Source: an uncultured Lachnospiraceae bacterium
GTDB lineage: Bacteria > Bacillota > Clostridia > Lachnospirales > Lachnospiraceae
Length of the DNA stretch: 45,173 nt
Reading direction: 5' to 3'
Assembly (NCBI GenBank): GCA_947173945.1
Contig: CAMWGV010000018.1
Coordinates: 1 to 45,173, forward strand
Shown here: positions 23,538-33,069 of the stretch, piece after piece
How the letters are laid out: the number at the start of each line of letters is the position of its first letter
Position numbering within the stretch: the first letter of the stretch is position 1
The notes under the pieces: generated by a model
Told to the model about the DNA's origin: nothing
The model's database searches: none
Seen by the model: only the letters and a program-made list of their open reading frames with translations
Made by a program: the position numbers and the translations under genes

Positions 23538-24536
23538 TTGGCACTTAGAGAATATTTTGAACAGAGAGAGCATGATATATTTCGTCCATGTGCGGCCTTT
23601 AGTGATGAATCAAGGGGCAGAGTGACAGAGGAAGAAAAGTGTGATATAAGAACAGATTACCAAAGAGACAGAGACCGTATTATTCATTCAAAGTCCTTTC
23701 GCAGAATGAAGCATAAAACACAGGTTTTTTTGGCACCCGGAGGTGACCATTACAGGACAAGACTTACACACACATTGGAAGTGGCGCAGATTGCAAGAAC
23801 AATAGCAAGAGCTTTGAGATTAAATGAGGATTTAACGGAAGCAATTGCTTTGGGACACGATTTAGGACATACCCCGTTTGGTCATGCAGGCGAAAGAGCA
23901 TTATCAAGATGTGGTCAAAAGCCATTTTATCATAATGAACAAAGTGTAAGGGTTGTGGAACATCTTGAGAAAAACGGCAGAGGACTTAACCTCACATGGG
24001 AGGTAAGGGATGGAATATTAAATCACAAAACATCAGGTATGCCTGCCACCCTTGAGGGCGCTATCGTTAGAGTGTCGGATAAAATCGCATACGTTAATCA
24101 CGATATTGATGATGGAATAAGAGCGGGAATCCTAAAGGAAGAATCTCTACCTAGGGAATGTACAGATGTGTTAGGACATAGTACAAGGGACAGAATAAAC
24201 AGTCTTATACATGCAATCGTGCAAAGTAGCCTTGAAACCGATGCAATCGTAATGCCTGACGAGTATGAGCAGGCACTTAAGGAACTCAGAAAATTTATGT
24301 TTGCAGATTTATATACAAATCCGGTTGCAAAAAGTGAGGAGGGCAAAGCAGAGCAGATTATTGAAATGCTGTTTGCAGAATATTCAAAGGATATATCCAA
24401 GTTACCGGAGGAGTATGTTAAATATATTAATGACGGTGAGGAAAAGGAAATCGTTATATGTGATTACATAGCGGGCATGACTGACAATTATGCCGTTGAG
24501 ACGGCAAAAAGCTTATTTATACCACGGCCGTGGTAG
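23538..24536 (+). CDS. dgt: dGTPase-like HD triphosphohydrolase
   Basis: Predicted to cleave dNTPs to nucleoside and triphosphate. The 332-aa length is that of the short Dgt class. The HD metal-site residues are present: RRMKHKTQVF, HTLEVAQIARTIA (first His), ALGHDLGHTPFGHAGE (HD pair and following His), and IVRVSDKIAYVNHDIDDG with the last Asp. I accept the TTG start at 23538 because GAAAGGGGA lies just upstream and the next residues match the usual LREYFEQRE beginning; no ATG fits. It leads the dnaG-rpoD group, the usual Clostridia arrangement, and its stop overlaps the RBS of dnaG. Confidence 0.93.
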   Translation: MALREYFEQREHDIFRPCAAFSDESRGRVTEEEKCDIRTDYQRDRDRIIHSKSFRRMKHKTQVFLAPGGDHYRTRLTHTLEVAQIARTIARALRLNEDLTEAIALGHDLGHTPFGHAGERALSRCGQKPFYHNEQSVRVVEHLEKNGRGLNLTWEVRDGILNHKTSGMPATLEGAIVRVSDKIAYVNHDIDDGIRAGILKEESLPRECTDVLGHSTRDRINSLIHAIVQSSLETDAIVMPDEYEQALKELRKFMFADLYTNPVAKSEEGKAEQIIEMLFAEYSKDISKLPEEYVKYINDGEEKEIVICDYIAGMTDNYAVETAKSLFIPRPW

Positions 24537-24545
24537 GAGGAAAAC

Positions 24546-26318
24546 GTGTATTATCAGGAAGATATAGTGGAGGAGGTTCGAAGCCGTAATGATATCATTG
24601 ATGTCATAGGCGGTTATGTCAGCCTCAAGAAAAAAGGAAATTCGTATTCGGCATGCTGTCCGTTCCACCACGAAAAAACACCATCGTTTCACGTGAGCCG
24701 GGACAAGCAGATGTACCATTGTTTCGGGTGCGGTGTTGGTGGCAATGTATTCACATTTATTATGGAATATGAAAACTACAGCTTTCCCGAAGCCATAAAA
24801 ATGCTTGCAGACAGAAGTGGAATGACACTTCCCGAAAATGAGAGCACTCCTGAGATGCGGGCAAAAGAAAATTACAAAATACAGTTAAAGGAATTAAATA
24901 AAGGAGCCGCCGCCTATTTTCATTATCTTCTTACTAAGACAGAGCATGGTAAAAAGGCATTGGATTACCTGCATGGCAGAGGGTTTACGGATGACACAAT
25001 CAATTCATTTGCTATGGGTTATGCAGATATTTATAACGATGACCTATACCGGTATCTTAAGGAAAAGGGATATACAGACAAGCAGATGGTTGATGCAGGA
25101 CTTGTGGATATATATGAAGATAGAGGCGCAAATGATAAATTCTGGAACAGGGTTATGGTTCCTATACTTGATATAAATGGCAAGGTTATTGCCTTTGGTG
25201 GCAGAGTACTTGGTGATGGGAAACCAAAGTATGTTAACACGAAGGAAACGGAAATATTTGACAAGAGCAGAAACCTGTTTGCCATGAATGTTGCAAGACG
25301 CTCAAAAAGGCGGGGCATCATAATATGTGAGGGCTATATGGATGTTATAGCCATGCATCAGGCAGGCTTTGATAATGCGGTTGCTTCGCTTGGAACAGCA
25401 TTTACAATGGGACAGGCCAACATCATAAAAAGGTATTCTGATGAAGTGTATCTTGCTTATGATAGTGACGGAGCAGGAACAAATGCTACTTTAAAAGCAA
25501 TCGGAATTCTCAGGGAAGTAGGACTTACAACAAGGGTTATTAACATGGAACCTTACAAGGACCCTGATGAATTTATCAAGAACATGGGCAAAGAGGCTTA
25601 TGAGGAACGTATTATAAATGCCACAACAGGCATAGTTTTTGAAGTGGATACTATTGCAAAAAGCTACAACTTAAAGGATCCGGAAGACAAGATAAAGTTT
25701 ACGAAGGATGCCGCAAAACGTATTTCGGCAATAGAGGAGGTTGTTGCAAGGCACAGCTACATTGAGGCAGTTGCAGAAAAATATAACCTTGATGCGGATG
25801 GTTTTAAGGGCATGGTATCCAGATATGGAACGCTTGGAATTAAAGAAACGGCAGGCAGAGACAAAGAGCCTGTCAGGGAAGCAAGCGGGAAGACAGCGGA
25901 GGATAATAAACCTCAGAAGCTTCTTCTTACATGGATGGTTAATGATACCAGCCTGTTTGAAGTCCTTTCGGAAATAATATCGGAGGAAGACTTCACAGGC
26001 GATGATTACAGGGCTGTGGCACATGTGCTGTTTGAGCAGTACAAAAATGATGGGAAGGTTAATCCGGCAGCTATTGTAAATATATTTGACGACATAGAAA
26101 AGCAACGGCTTGTGGCATCCATGCTTCAGACGGAGCTGGCTTTTGACACTACCACGGAGGAAAGGGAGCGTGCAATCAACGATGTTGTCAAAAAAACAAA
26201 AATTTCCAGAATTGACAGAGAATTAAGCACATGTGGAAATGATATGGCAAAGTTTCAGGAATTAATTACAATGAAGGCAAAGCTTTCGAAACTGCATATT
26301 TCATTAAAAAGTGGATAG
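24546..26318 (+). CDS. dnaG: DNA primase
   Basis: Makes RNA primers for replication. It starts with the CHC2 zinc finger (CCPFHHEKTPSFHVS, then YHCFGCGVGGN). The TOPRIM catalytic core follows: the glutamate in IIICEGYMDVIAMHQAGFD and the aspartates in LAYDSDGAGTNATLKAI. The C-terminal part, from about residue 440, is a helical DnaB-binding domain. Length (590 aa) is typical. The GTG start at 24546 follows AGGAGG. The gene is followed within 33 bases by rpoD, as in the classical macromolecular synthesis operon, except that rpsU is absent. Confidence 0.97.
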   Translation: MYYQEDIVEEVRSRNDIIDVIGGYVSLKKKGNSYSACCPFHHEKTPSFHVSRDKQMYHCFGCGVGGNVFTFIMEYENYSFPEAIKMLADRSGMTLPENESTPEMRAKENYKIQLKELNKGAAAYFHYLLTKTEHGKKALDYLHGRGFTDDTINSFAMGYADIYNDDLYRYLKEKGYTDKQMVDAGLVDIYEDRGANDKFWNRVMVPILDINGKVIAFGGRVLGDGKPKYVNTKETEIFDKSRNLFAMNVARRSKRRGIIICEGYMDVIAMHQAGFDNAVASLGTAFTMGQANIIKRYSDEVYLAYDSDGAGTNATLKAIGILREVGLTTRVINMEPYKDPDEFIKNMGKEAYEERIINATTGIVFEVDTIAKSYNLKDPEDKIKFTKDAAKRISAIEEVVARHSYIEAVAEKYNLDADGFKGMVSRYGTLGIKETAGRDKEPVREASGKTAEDNKPQKLLLTWMVNDTSLFEVLSEIISEEDFTGDDYRAVAHVLFEQYKNDGKVNPAAIVNIFDDIEKQRLVASMLQTELAFDTTTEERERAINDVVKKTKISRIDRELSTCGNDMAKFQELITMKAKLSKLHISLKSG

Positions 26319-26350
26319 AATATTAAACACTATGGAAGGATGGAAAAATA

Positions 26351-27505
26351 ATGGATGAAAATGTAACAAAGGATCAGGAATTGGAGGAAAAGTTTCAGGT
26401 TAAGCTCAAGGAGCTTCTTGAAATCGCCAAGAAAAAGAAAAGTGTTATTGAGGACACAGAAATTATCAATCATTTTAATGACTGTAAGGAGATAGAGCTT
26501 ACAACGGATAGAATGATTGCTATTTTTGAATTCCTTGAGGATAATAGTGTAGATGTTCTAACAATTACTGACGATGCTGATGATGAGGAGCCGGATGATG
26601 TTCTGCTTGTCGTTGAGGATGAGGATGTGGACGTGGAACACATTGACTTGTCTGTTCCGGATGGTGTGAGTATTGAGGATCCTGTAAGAATGTATCTGAA
26701 AGAGATTGGAAAAGTTCCACTCTTAAGTGCAGAGGAGGAAATTGAGCTTGCAAAGAGAATGGAAGAAGGCGATGAAGAGGCAAAGAAAAAGCTTGCTGAG
26801 GCAAACTTAAGACTTGTTGTAAGTATAGCCAAGAGATATGTTGGTCGTGGAATGCTGTTTCTTGATTTGATTCAGGAGGGTAATCTTGGACTTATTAAAG
26901 CTGTAGAAAAGTTTGACTATCGCAAAGGCTACAAGTTTTCAACATATGCAACATGGTGGATAAGACAGGCTATAACAAGAGCAATTGCTGATCAGGCAAG
27001 AACTATACGTATTCCTGTTCATATGGTAGAAACAATCAATAAGTTGATACGTGTGTCAAGACAACTTCTTCAGGAGCTTGGCAGGGAGCCTATGCCGGAG
27101 GAAATTGCCGAAGTAATGGATATTCCCGTAGAAAGAGTAAGAGAAATCCTAAAAATATCTCAGGAGCCTGTTTCTCTTGAAACACCTATCGGTGAGGAGG
27201 AAGACAGCCATCTTGGGGATTTTATTCAGGATGAAAATGTACCTGTTCCTGCTGAGGCGGCTGCATTTACATTGCTTAAGGAACAGCTTGTTGAGGTACT
27301 CGGAACGCTTACGGAGAGGGAGCAGAAGGTATTGAGACTCAGATTTGGTCTTGATGACGGAAGAGCTAGAACCCTTGAAGAAGTAGGCAAGGAATTTAAG
27401 GTTACGAGAGAAAGAATCAGGCAGATAGAGGCAAAAGCGTTAAGAAAACTGAGACATCCGAGCAGAAGCAGAAAGCTTAGGGATTACTTAGAAGAAAACA
27501 GATAA
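26351..27505 (+). CDS. rpoD: Primary sigma factor (sigma-70)
   Basis: Directs RNA polymerase to vegetative promoters. It has an acidic N-terminal region 1.1 ([18 protein letters not shown]), region 1.2 ([21 protein letters not shown]), the highly conserved region 2 ([18 protein letters not shown], then [17 protein letters not shown]), region 3 and region 4 with the -35-binding helix ([26 protein letters not shown]). Length (384 aa) is normal for the Gram-positive form. All the promoters I list fit its expected consensus. It is co-transcribed with dnaG upstream and trmK downstream. Confidence 0.98.
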   Translation: MDENVTKDQELEEKFQVKLKELLEIAKKKKSVIEDTEIINHFNDCKEIELTTDRMIAIFEFLEDNSVDVLTITDDADDEEPDDVLLVVEDEDVDVEHIDLSVPDGVSIEDPVRMYLKEIGKVPLLSAEEEIELAKRMEEGDEEAKKKLAEANLRLVVSIAKRYVGRGMLFLDLIQEGNLGLIKAVEKFDYRKGYKFSTYATWWIRQAITRAIADQARTIRIPVHMVETINKLIRVSRQLLQELGREPMPEEIAEVMDIPVERVREILKISQEPVSLETPIGEEEDSHLGDFIQDENVPVPAEAAAFTLLKEQLVEVLGTLTEREQKVLRLRFGLDDGRARTLEEVGKEFKVTRERIRQIEAKALRKLRHPSRSRKLRDYLEENR

Positions 27506-27526
27506 AATATTAAAACGGAGTATATC

Positions 27527-28294
27527 ATGTCATATATAAAGCTTTCAAAACGTATGCATGCCGTGGTTGATTTGGTTGATGAAAAAAGTGTTGCTGATAT
27601 TGGCTGTGATCATGCGCATGTAGCAATGTGGCTGGCAGAAAACGGAGTGAATAAGGTCATTGCAATGGATGTGAAGCAAGGTCCTCTTGATGCGGCAAAA
27701 AGTAATATCAGTGCAAACAATATGGAGGATATCATATCAGTAAGATTGTCTGATGGTATGGAGGCTCTGCGTGATGGAGAGGTTGACTGTGCCATTATTG
27801 CGGGTATGGGTGGAGAGCTTATTACTCAAATTTTACGGAAAGGTAAAAAAAAGCTTGAACATGGGATTCATCTTATTTTACAGCCACAGTCTGAGATACA
27901 TAAGGTAAGACAGTTCATTTTACAAAACGGATATGCGATATCTGTAGAAAAAATGCTTGTGGAAGATGACAAATTTTATAACGTAATGAAAGCAGTTCCT
28001 AAGAGTGAGGTTTACGGTGAAGAAGGCTGCGGGGAAATATATTCTTCACTTGATATACTGTATGGGAAACGACTTTTGGATGAGAAAAATCCTGTGCTTG
28101 AAACGTATCTTTGCAATGAAAGAAATAAATTATCTTCTGTGAGAAGCAATCTGGAAGATGTATATACGGAGACGGCTGTTCATAGATTGAAAGAGATAAA
28201 TGATAAACTGGAAGTGATAGAAGCTGCACTTGATATTTTCGCATGTGCGAAAGGTAGTATCACAGACTGTGTGGAGGTAAGGGATGCTTTGTAG
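27527..28294 (+). CDS. trmK: tRNA (adenine(22)-N1)-methyltransferase
   Basis: A SAM-dependent methyltransferase that modifies A22 in tRNA. The N-terminal Rossmann fold shows motif I VADIGCDHAHVAMWLA and motif II VIAMDVKQGPLDAAKSNI; motif IV is AIIAGMGGELITQIL, followed by the LQPQSEIHKVRQF segment typical of TrmK. The C-terminal third is coiled-coil. The gene position between rpoD and a nif3-like gene, with an 11-base overlap to the latter, is the usual Firmicute order and supports the assignment. Confidence 0.95.
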   Translation: MSYIKLSKRMHAVVDLVDEKSVADIGCDHAHVAMWLAENGVNKVIAMDVKQGPLDAAKSNISANNMEDIISVRLSDGMEALRDGEVDCAIIAGMGGELITQILRKGKKKLEHGIHLILQPQSEIHKVRQFILQNGYAISVEKMLVEDDKFYNVMKAVPKSEVYGEEGCGEIYSSLDILYGKRLLDEKNPVLETYLCNERNKLSSVRSNLEDVYTETAVHRLKEINDKLEVIEAALDIFACAKGSITDCVEVRDAL

Positions 28295-29057
28295 TGATAT
28301 AATAAGAATACTTGAGGCTCAGTCACCGCCTGAATATGCTATGGAATGGGATAATGTAGGGCTTCTTGTAGGTAGAAAAAACAGAGAAGTAAAAAAAATA
28401 ATGCTTGCCGTGGACGCAACTGCTGATGTGTGCCAGATGGCAATAGAAGGTAATGTGGATATGATAATTACCCATCACCCAATGATATTTTCAAAGGTTA
28501 AACGGGTAAATGATGATACTGTGCTGGGCAATAAAATACTTTCCCTTATAGAGGCAGGTATCACTTGTTATGCCATGCACACGAACTTTGATACCAAGGG
28601 TGGAATGGCAAAGGAAGCGGCAAAAAGGCTTGCGTTAAAAAATACTGAAGTGCTGGAAGAAACTTACAATGGTGAGGGACTTGGTCAAATTGGAATGCTT
28701 AAGGATGCTGTTTCACTTGATGAATTGGCAAAGAAAGTAAAAAATGTCTTCGATATTGAAAATGTCACAGTGTACGGTACAAATAGTAAAATTGTTGAAA
28801 AAATAGCAGTTTGTCCCGGCTCAGGAAAAAGTGTGATTGATATTGCCATAGAAAAAAAGGCAGATTGTCTTGTTACGGGAGATATCGGTCACCATGATGG
28901 TCTTGATGCCGTGGAAATGGGGTTATCAATTATAGACGCTTCCCATTATGGAATTGAAAAGCTATTTATGAAATTTATATACAATTATCTGGTTGATTTT
29001 TGTGATGATGTGGAAATTGAAATTGTTGATACGGGAGCACCGTTTCATATTGTATAG
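28284..29057 (+). CDS. Nif3-like dinuclear metal centre protein (DUF34, YqfO family)
   Basis: A member of the Nif3/YqfO family, which forms hexamers with a two-metal centre of still debated function (GTP cyclohydrolase I or nucleotide hydrolase activity has been suggested). Metal ligands are visible: the ITHHPMIFSKVKRV histidines, HTNFDTKGGM, and near the end VTGDIGHHDGLDA with ASHYGIEKL. This is the short form (257 aa) lacking the PII-like insertion. It overlaps trmK by 11 bases, the common arrangement in Firmicutes. Since no folE is in view, the proposed link of this family to GTP cyclohydrolase activity is worth remembering but is not evidence. Confidence 0.92.
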   Translation: MLCSDIIRILEAQSPPEYAMEWDNVGLLVGRKNREVKKIMLAVDATADVCQMAIEGNVDMIITHHPMIFSKVKRVNDDTVLGNKILSLIEAGITCYAMHTNFDTKGGMAKEAAKRLALKNTEVLEETYNGEGLGQIGMLKDAVSLDELAKKVKNVFDIENVTVYGTNSKIVEKIAVCPGSGKSVIDIAIEKKADCLVTGDIGHHDGLDAVEMGLSIIDASHYGIEKLFMKFIYNYLVDFCDDVEIEIVDTGAPFHIV

Positions 29058-29074
29058 TGAAAGGGGGATGTTTT

Positions 29075-30730
29075 ATGGAAAAAATAGAAATTGTGATGGA
29101 TGGAAAGGCATACAGGATTGATAAATTGACCACTGTTGAGGAGTTTATTAATCAATTTATGCCCGACGAAAAATATAAATATGTGCTGGCATTCAGAAAT
29201 AAAAAGCTTTGTGAGCTTGGAACTGTTCTTGACAGGGACTGTGAGATTGAATTAATTACTGCCGCCAGTGTAATTGGAAATGATACATATAAAAGAAGTT
29301 TAAAGTTCCTTATGCTTAAATCATTTGCAGATGTTATTGGCAGGGAAAACAGGATCAATGTGATGTATTCTGTGGGCAAGGGCATATATTGTAAGCCCAT
29401 AGATGATAACTTCAAAATTACAGAGGAGATTATTTCAAAGGTCAAGTCCCGTATGCAGGAACTGGTGGATGAGGATATACCACTTGTTAAGGAAACGGTC
29501 GGAACTGATGAGGCTATAAAAAGATTTAAACAGCAGGGTATGGCTGATAAGGAAAAGTTATTTTCTTTCAGACGTGTATCCAAGGTTAATATATATAATT
29601 TAGAGGGATATGAGGATTATTTTTACGGATATATGGTTGCATCAACAGGATATCTGAAGTATTTTGACCTCCTGCCATATGATGAGGGAGTCGTTCTTAT
29701 GGCTCCTGCAAAAAATGAGCCGGGTATTATTCCAGAATATAAGCCGCAGGAAAAGCTGTTCAATGTTCTTAAAATATCTGATTTGTGGAGCAAAATGCTT
29801 GATGTTGACAATGTAGGTGATTTAAATGATGTGATTACAAATGGAGATATACGTGAGCTTATGCTTGTTCAGGAGGCATTGCAGGAAAAACAGATTGCTT
29901 CAATAGCCGATATGATAAAAGAAGGCGATAAGAAAATAGTTTTAATTGCAGGACCAAGTTCATCGGGAAAGACTACATTTTCACACAGACTAAGCGTACA
30001 GCTAAGAGCACATGGGTTGAGGCCTTATCCTCTTGCACTTGATAATTATTTCCTTGAGAGGGAGCTTACCCCTAAGGATGAGAATGGAAACTACGATTTT
30101 GAGTGCATAGAGGCAATGGATCTGGCACTGTTTAACTCCGATATGAAAAGGCTGCTTGCCGGTGAGGAGATTGACTTACCATCATTCAATTTCACTATCG
30201 GAAAGAAGGAATATAAGGGTAAGAAGCTGAAATTAAATGAAGGAGATGTGCTTGTGGCAGAGGGTATACATGCTCTTAATCCACTTATGACGGCACAGCT
30301 TCCGGATGATAGCAAATTCAAGGTATATATCAGTGCACTTACACAGCTTAATATTGATGAGCATAACAGAATACCTACTACCGATGGAAGACTGATAAGA
30401 CGTATCGTAAGAGATGCAAGGACAAGAGGAAATAATGCAAGAGACACGATAGGAATGTGGAACTCTGTAAGACGTGGAGAGGAAAAATACATTTTCCCAT
30501 TCCAGGAGCAGGCAGACGTAATGTTTAATTCTGCACTTATATATGAGCTCAGTGTTATAAAACAATTTGCCGAGCCACTTTTGTTTTCAGTTCCAAGAGA
30601 TTGCCCTGAATACTATGAGGCCAAGAGACTTCTTAAGTTTTTGGATTACTTCCTTGGACTTGATGTGACGAATGTTCCTACGAATTCAATATTAAGAGAG
30701 TTTGTAGGTGGGGGATGCTTCGATTTATAG
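29075..30730 (+). CDS. Nucleoside kinase with TGS-like N-terminus (uridine kinase family)
   Basis: A 551-aa protein with the beginning of a threonyl-tRNA synthetase: a TGS-like domain (residues 1-65, IEIVMDGKAYRIDKL) and a following second-additional-like domain. The C-terminal half is a phosphoribulokinase/uridine kinase domain with P-loop AGPSSSGKTTFSHRL and the DNYFLERELTPKDENGNYDF motif. It probably phosphorylates uridine or cytidine; the tRNA-synthetase-like part suggests regulation, but its role is unclear. The start is the ATG at 29075, with AAAGGGGG upstream; a GTG at 29057 would overlap the previous stop. Its stop lies directly against the 3' end of RNase P RNA on the other strand. 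Confidence 0.9.
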   Translation: MEKIEIVMDGKAYRIDKLTTVEEFINQFMPDEKYKYVLAFRNKKLCELGTVLDRDCEIELITAASVIGNDTYKRSLKFLMLKSFADVIGRENRINVMYSVGKGIYCKPIDDNFKITEEIISKVKSRMQELVDEDIPLVKETVGTDEAIKRFKQQGMADKEKLFSFRRVSKVNIYNLEGYEDYFYGYMVASTGYLKYFDLLPYDEGVVLMAPAKNEPGIIPEYKPQEKLFNVLKISDLWSKMLDVDNVGDLNDVITNGDIRELMLVQEALQEKQIASIADMIKEGDKKIVLIAGPSSSGKTTFSHRLSVQLRAHGLRPYPLALDNYFLERELTPKDENGNYDFECIEAMDLALFNSDMKRLLAGEEIDLPSFNFTIGKKEYKGKKLKLNEGDVLVAEGIHALNPLMTAQLPDDSKFKVYISALTQLNIDEHNRIPTTDGRLIRRIVRDARTRGNNARDTIGMWNSVRRGEEKYIFPFQEQADVMFNSALIYELSVIKQFAEPLLFSVPRDCPEYYEAKRLLKFLDYFLGLDVTNVPTNSILREFVGGGCFDL

Positions 30731-31073
30731 ATGCAAGTCGGACTGTAAGCCGGGTTATGTCGAGAGTGATTATCTATCTAGGCACTATGTTACCATAGTG
30801 CTCGAGCGACCTACCTAAAGACCCAGCGGGCAACTGCATAGTCTTATGTTTGGTCTTGCTTCGGATGGGGTTTACAGAGCCTGCCTTGTTACCAATGCAG
30901 CGGTGAGCTCTTACCTCGCCTTTCCACCCTTACTATATGAAATATAGCGGTATATTTCTGTTGCACTAGCCTGGGAGTCACCTCCACCGGACGTTATCCG
31001 GCATCCTGCCCTATGAAGCCCGGACTTTCCTCACCTGCCATATGGCAGCCGCAATCACTTATCCGGCTTGCAC
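30731..31073 (-). ncRNA. rnpB: RNase P RNA
   Basis: The catalytic RNA that trims tRNA 5' ends. Read on the minus strand it contains the conserved GAGGAAAGTCCGGGC near the 5' end (about 31033-31019), GGTAAGAGCTCACCGC with the preceding AAGGGTGGAAAGG, a GGTAACAAGGCAGGCTC segment, and the 3' ACATAACCCGGCTTACAG. The ends can pair as P1 (TGCAAGCCGGAT with GTCCGACTTGCA), which sets the limits to about 31073 and 30731. No terminator space remains before the nucleoside kinase gene on the other strand. Upstream on the minus strand are TTGAAA (31109-31104) and a GATACT at about 31088-31083, a weak promoter with short spacing. Confidence 0.96.
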
Positions 31074-31141
31074 CGGATTTAGAGTATCATATTTGAAAGT
31101 CTGTTTCAAGATATAAATAAATAAGAAAAGGAGATATGAAT

Positions 31142-31684
31142 ATGGATGCAATTGAATGTATGAAGACAAGAAGAAGCGTACGAAGATACACTGAGGAAAA
31201 AATTACAAAAGAAGCTTTTGATGAGATTATTGATGTTGCAAGAATGGCACCTACATGGAAAAATTCACAGACATTACGATATATTGTCGTTTCAGACAGG
31301 GCTGTTATAGATAAGATAAAGGATGAGTGTATACTTGGTCATGAAGGCAATGGAAAAACGCTTACAAGCTGCAATACACTTGTAATTCTTGCTCAGGTAA
31401 ACGGAAGATGCGGATATGAGAGAGATGGAAGCTTTACAACATCTAAGGGTGCAGGCTGGGAAATGTTTGATGCAGGAATCGCCGCCCAGACATTTTGTCT
31501 TGCAGCACATGAAAAGGGATACGGCACATGTATTATGGGAATATTTGATGATACAAAGGTTGCAGAAGCAGTAAATCTTCCTGAAGGACAGACTGTCTGT
31601 GCACTTATATCAATCGGAGTTCCAAAATTTATTCCTGACCCGACACCGCGTAAGGAAGTAGAAGAGTTGGTAAGATACATATAG
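31142..31684 (+). CDS. Nitroreductase-family flavoprotein
   Basis: A small FMN-dependent oxidoreductase (181 aa). The N-terminal MKTRRSVRRYTEEKI with the following AP(T)WKNSQTLRY is the family's FMN phosphate and ring binding pattern. The later AAQTFCLAAHEKGYGTCIMGIF and ISIGVP segments also fit. The natural electron acceptor is not evident; nitro compounds are incidental substrates for many members. I take the ATG at 31142, 8 bases after AAAAGGAG; the ATG at 31136 is too close to it. An inverted repeat TTGAAA-N5-TTTCAA (31093-31109) lies between this gene and divergent rnpB. Confidence 0.9.
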   Translation: MDAIECMKTRRSVRRYTEEKITKEAFDEIIDVARMAPTWKNSQTLRYIVVSDRAVIDKIKDECILGHEGNGKTLTSCNTLVILAQVNGRCGYERDGSFTTSKGAGWEMFDAGIAAQTFCLAAHEKGYGTCIMGIFDDTKVAEAVNLPEGQTVCALISIGVPKFIPDPTPRKEVEELVRYI

Positions 31685-31715
31685 GCTGATGTTCAAATAA
31701 TATAAGGTGACGGCT

Positions 31716-32654
31716 ATGGAAAAGAGTAGAGTTAATCAAATAATAGACAGATTGATAGACAGTGTGGAAAATGGACAGGGAGTCCCGCTTTCAACGGGTA
31801 AGGTTATGGTAAATAAGGATGAGACCATACTTATGCTTAAGCAGCTTGAGAGCATTGTCAATAATGAGCTTCGTATTTACAGAGAGGTAAATGACCGAAA
31901 GGGTAAGATTATAACAGAGGCGAAAAAAGAGGCAGAGGATATTATTTATGAGGCAGAGCAGACTGCAAGCAGAATAAGGGTTACAAAAAGGGTTTCATCT
32001 CTGGGAGGAACCTTTCGGGCTGACAGGCTTGACAATGAGGAACGAATGGCACTTCGGACTGCTACTGATATATATGCAGCATCCCTTATTTATACTGACG
32101 AAATGCTGACAGAAGTAAATGATTTACTTGCTCAGGCATATGACTATGTAAATAACCAGTATGGCAGGATGATAAGTGACCTTGAAGAAAAGGCAAAAAT
32201 AATTGCGGATAACAAGGCAGAGCTTATGGTAAATCTTAAGGAGTTAAGCAAGGAAGAAAGGTATGAGCAGATACTTGAGCTTGCCCAGCTTTTATCAAAT
32301 GAGCTTTACAGTGAACGCCAGAAGCTGAAAGAGATGGAGGCATTTGAACGAAAAAAGGAGCAGGCTGCAAGACTTGCGGAGGAGATTAGATCCAAGAAAG
32401 CAAGGGTCGAAAAATCAGAAGATGAAGAAGTAGGAAATGAAAAAGCAGGTTCTGGGGAAGCAGGAGTCAACAAGTCAAGTGCTGATGAAACGGGAACTCA
32501 GAAAGCAGAGACTGAAAAAAAATCTACTGAAAATGACGAGGAACAAACATCTCAGGAAAAAGGTAAGCATGAGATTCCTTTATCAGAGGCTGAACTTGCG
32601 TTTATGAAGAAAGCTGCCGAACAAAAAGAGGTAGGAAAAATATATGAAATTTAG
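31716..32654 (+). CDS. Coiled-coil protein with acidic low-complexity tail, function unknown
   Basis: A 312-aa soluble protein that I cannot assign to a characterised family. Residues about 45-80 (ELRIYREVNDRKGKIITEAKKEAEDIIYEAEQTASR) resemble DivIVA- or ATP-synthase-b-like coiled coils, and 130-225 are also long helices. From about 225 to 285 it is Glu/Lys/Ser-rich and probably disordered. No membrane segment is present. The ATG at 31716 is preceded by AAGGTG; an upstream GTG at 31707 overlaps that RBS. It overlaps the thioesterase start by 11 bases. A scaffold or division-related role is possible on coiled-coil grounds only. Confidence 0.75.
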   Translation: MEKSRVNQIIDRLIDSVENGQGVPLSTGKVMVNKDETILMLKQLESIVNNELRIYREVNDRKGKIITEAKKEAEDIIYEAEQTASRIRVTKRVSSLGGTFRADRLDNEERMALRTATDIYAASLIYTDEMLTEVNDLLAQAYDYVNNQYGRMISDLEEKAKIIADNKAELMVNLKELSKEERYEQILELAQLLSNELYSERQKLKEMEAFERKKEQAARLAEEIRSKKARVEKSEDEEVGNEKAGSGEAGVNKSSADETGTQKAETEKKSTENDEEQTSQEKGKHEIPLSEAELAFMKKAAEQKEVGKIYEI

Positions 32655-33069
32655 TTATAAGAGACAAGTGAATTATTATGAGACGGATAAAATGGGAGTG
32701 GTTCACCATTCCAATTACGCAAGATACCTTGAAGAGAGCAGAATTGAGATGTTAAAGCAGTGCGGTATACCTTATGATATGCTGGAGGAAATGGGATATA
32801 TGATACCGGTATTGGATTTACAGTGCAAATTCAAGGAACCTGCAAGGTTTGGAGAAACGCTGATTATTGTACCTAAGCTTGAGCGGGTAACATCGGCGAG
32901 ATTTTGTTTATCATATGTAATTTATGATGAGACGATGCAACACGTAAAGCATTTAGCTGAGACTTCACATTGTTTTTTAGATAAGAATTTTAATTTAGTA
33001 AGCATTAAGAAGCAGGAACCGGAAATATACGAAAGGCTTTTGGCAGCACAAGGAGGACAATATGCTTAG
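32644..33069 (+). CDS. Acyl-CoA thioesterase, YbgC/FadM hotdog type
   Basis: A 141-aa single hotdog-fold thioesterase. The signature YYETDKMGVVHHSNYARYLEESR contains the catalytic Asp (position 14-15) and the HHSNY loop found in 4-hydroxybenzoyl-CoA thioesterase relatives. The central strands (DLQCKFKEPARFGETLIIVPKL) are typical. The acyl group is unknown. The start overlaps the coiled-coil gene by 11 bases and its own end overlaps metF by 8 bases, so all three are translated from one message. Confidence 0.9.
   Translation: MKFSYKRQVNYYETDKMGVVHHSNYARYLEESRIEMLKQCGIPYDMLEEMGYMIPVLDLQCKFKEPARFGETLIIVPKLERVTSARFCLSYVIYDETMQHVKHLAETSHCFLDKNFNLVSIKKQEPEIYERLLAAQGGQYA

Noticed and set aside
26470-26832. 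Ser-rich open frame on the minus strand within rpoD
   Set aside because: It is the reverse of the acidic region of rpoD, where GAx codons read as Ser on the other strand. It has no RBS or family match.
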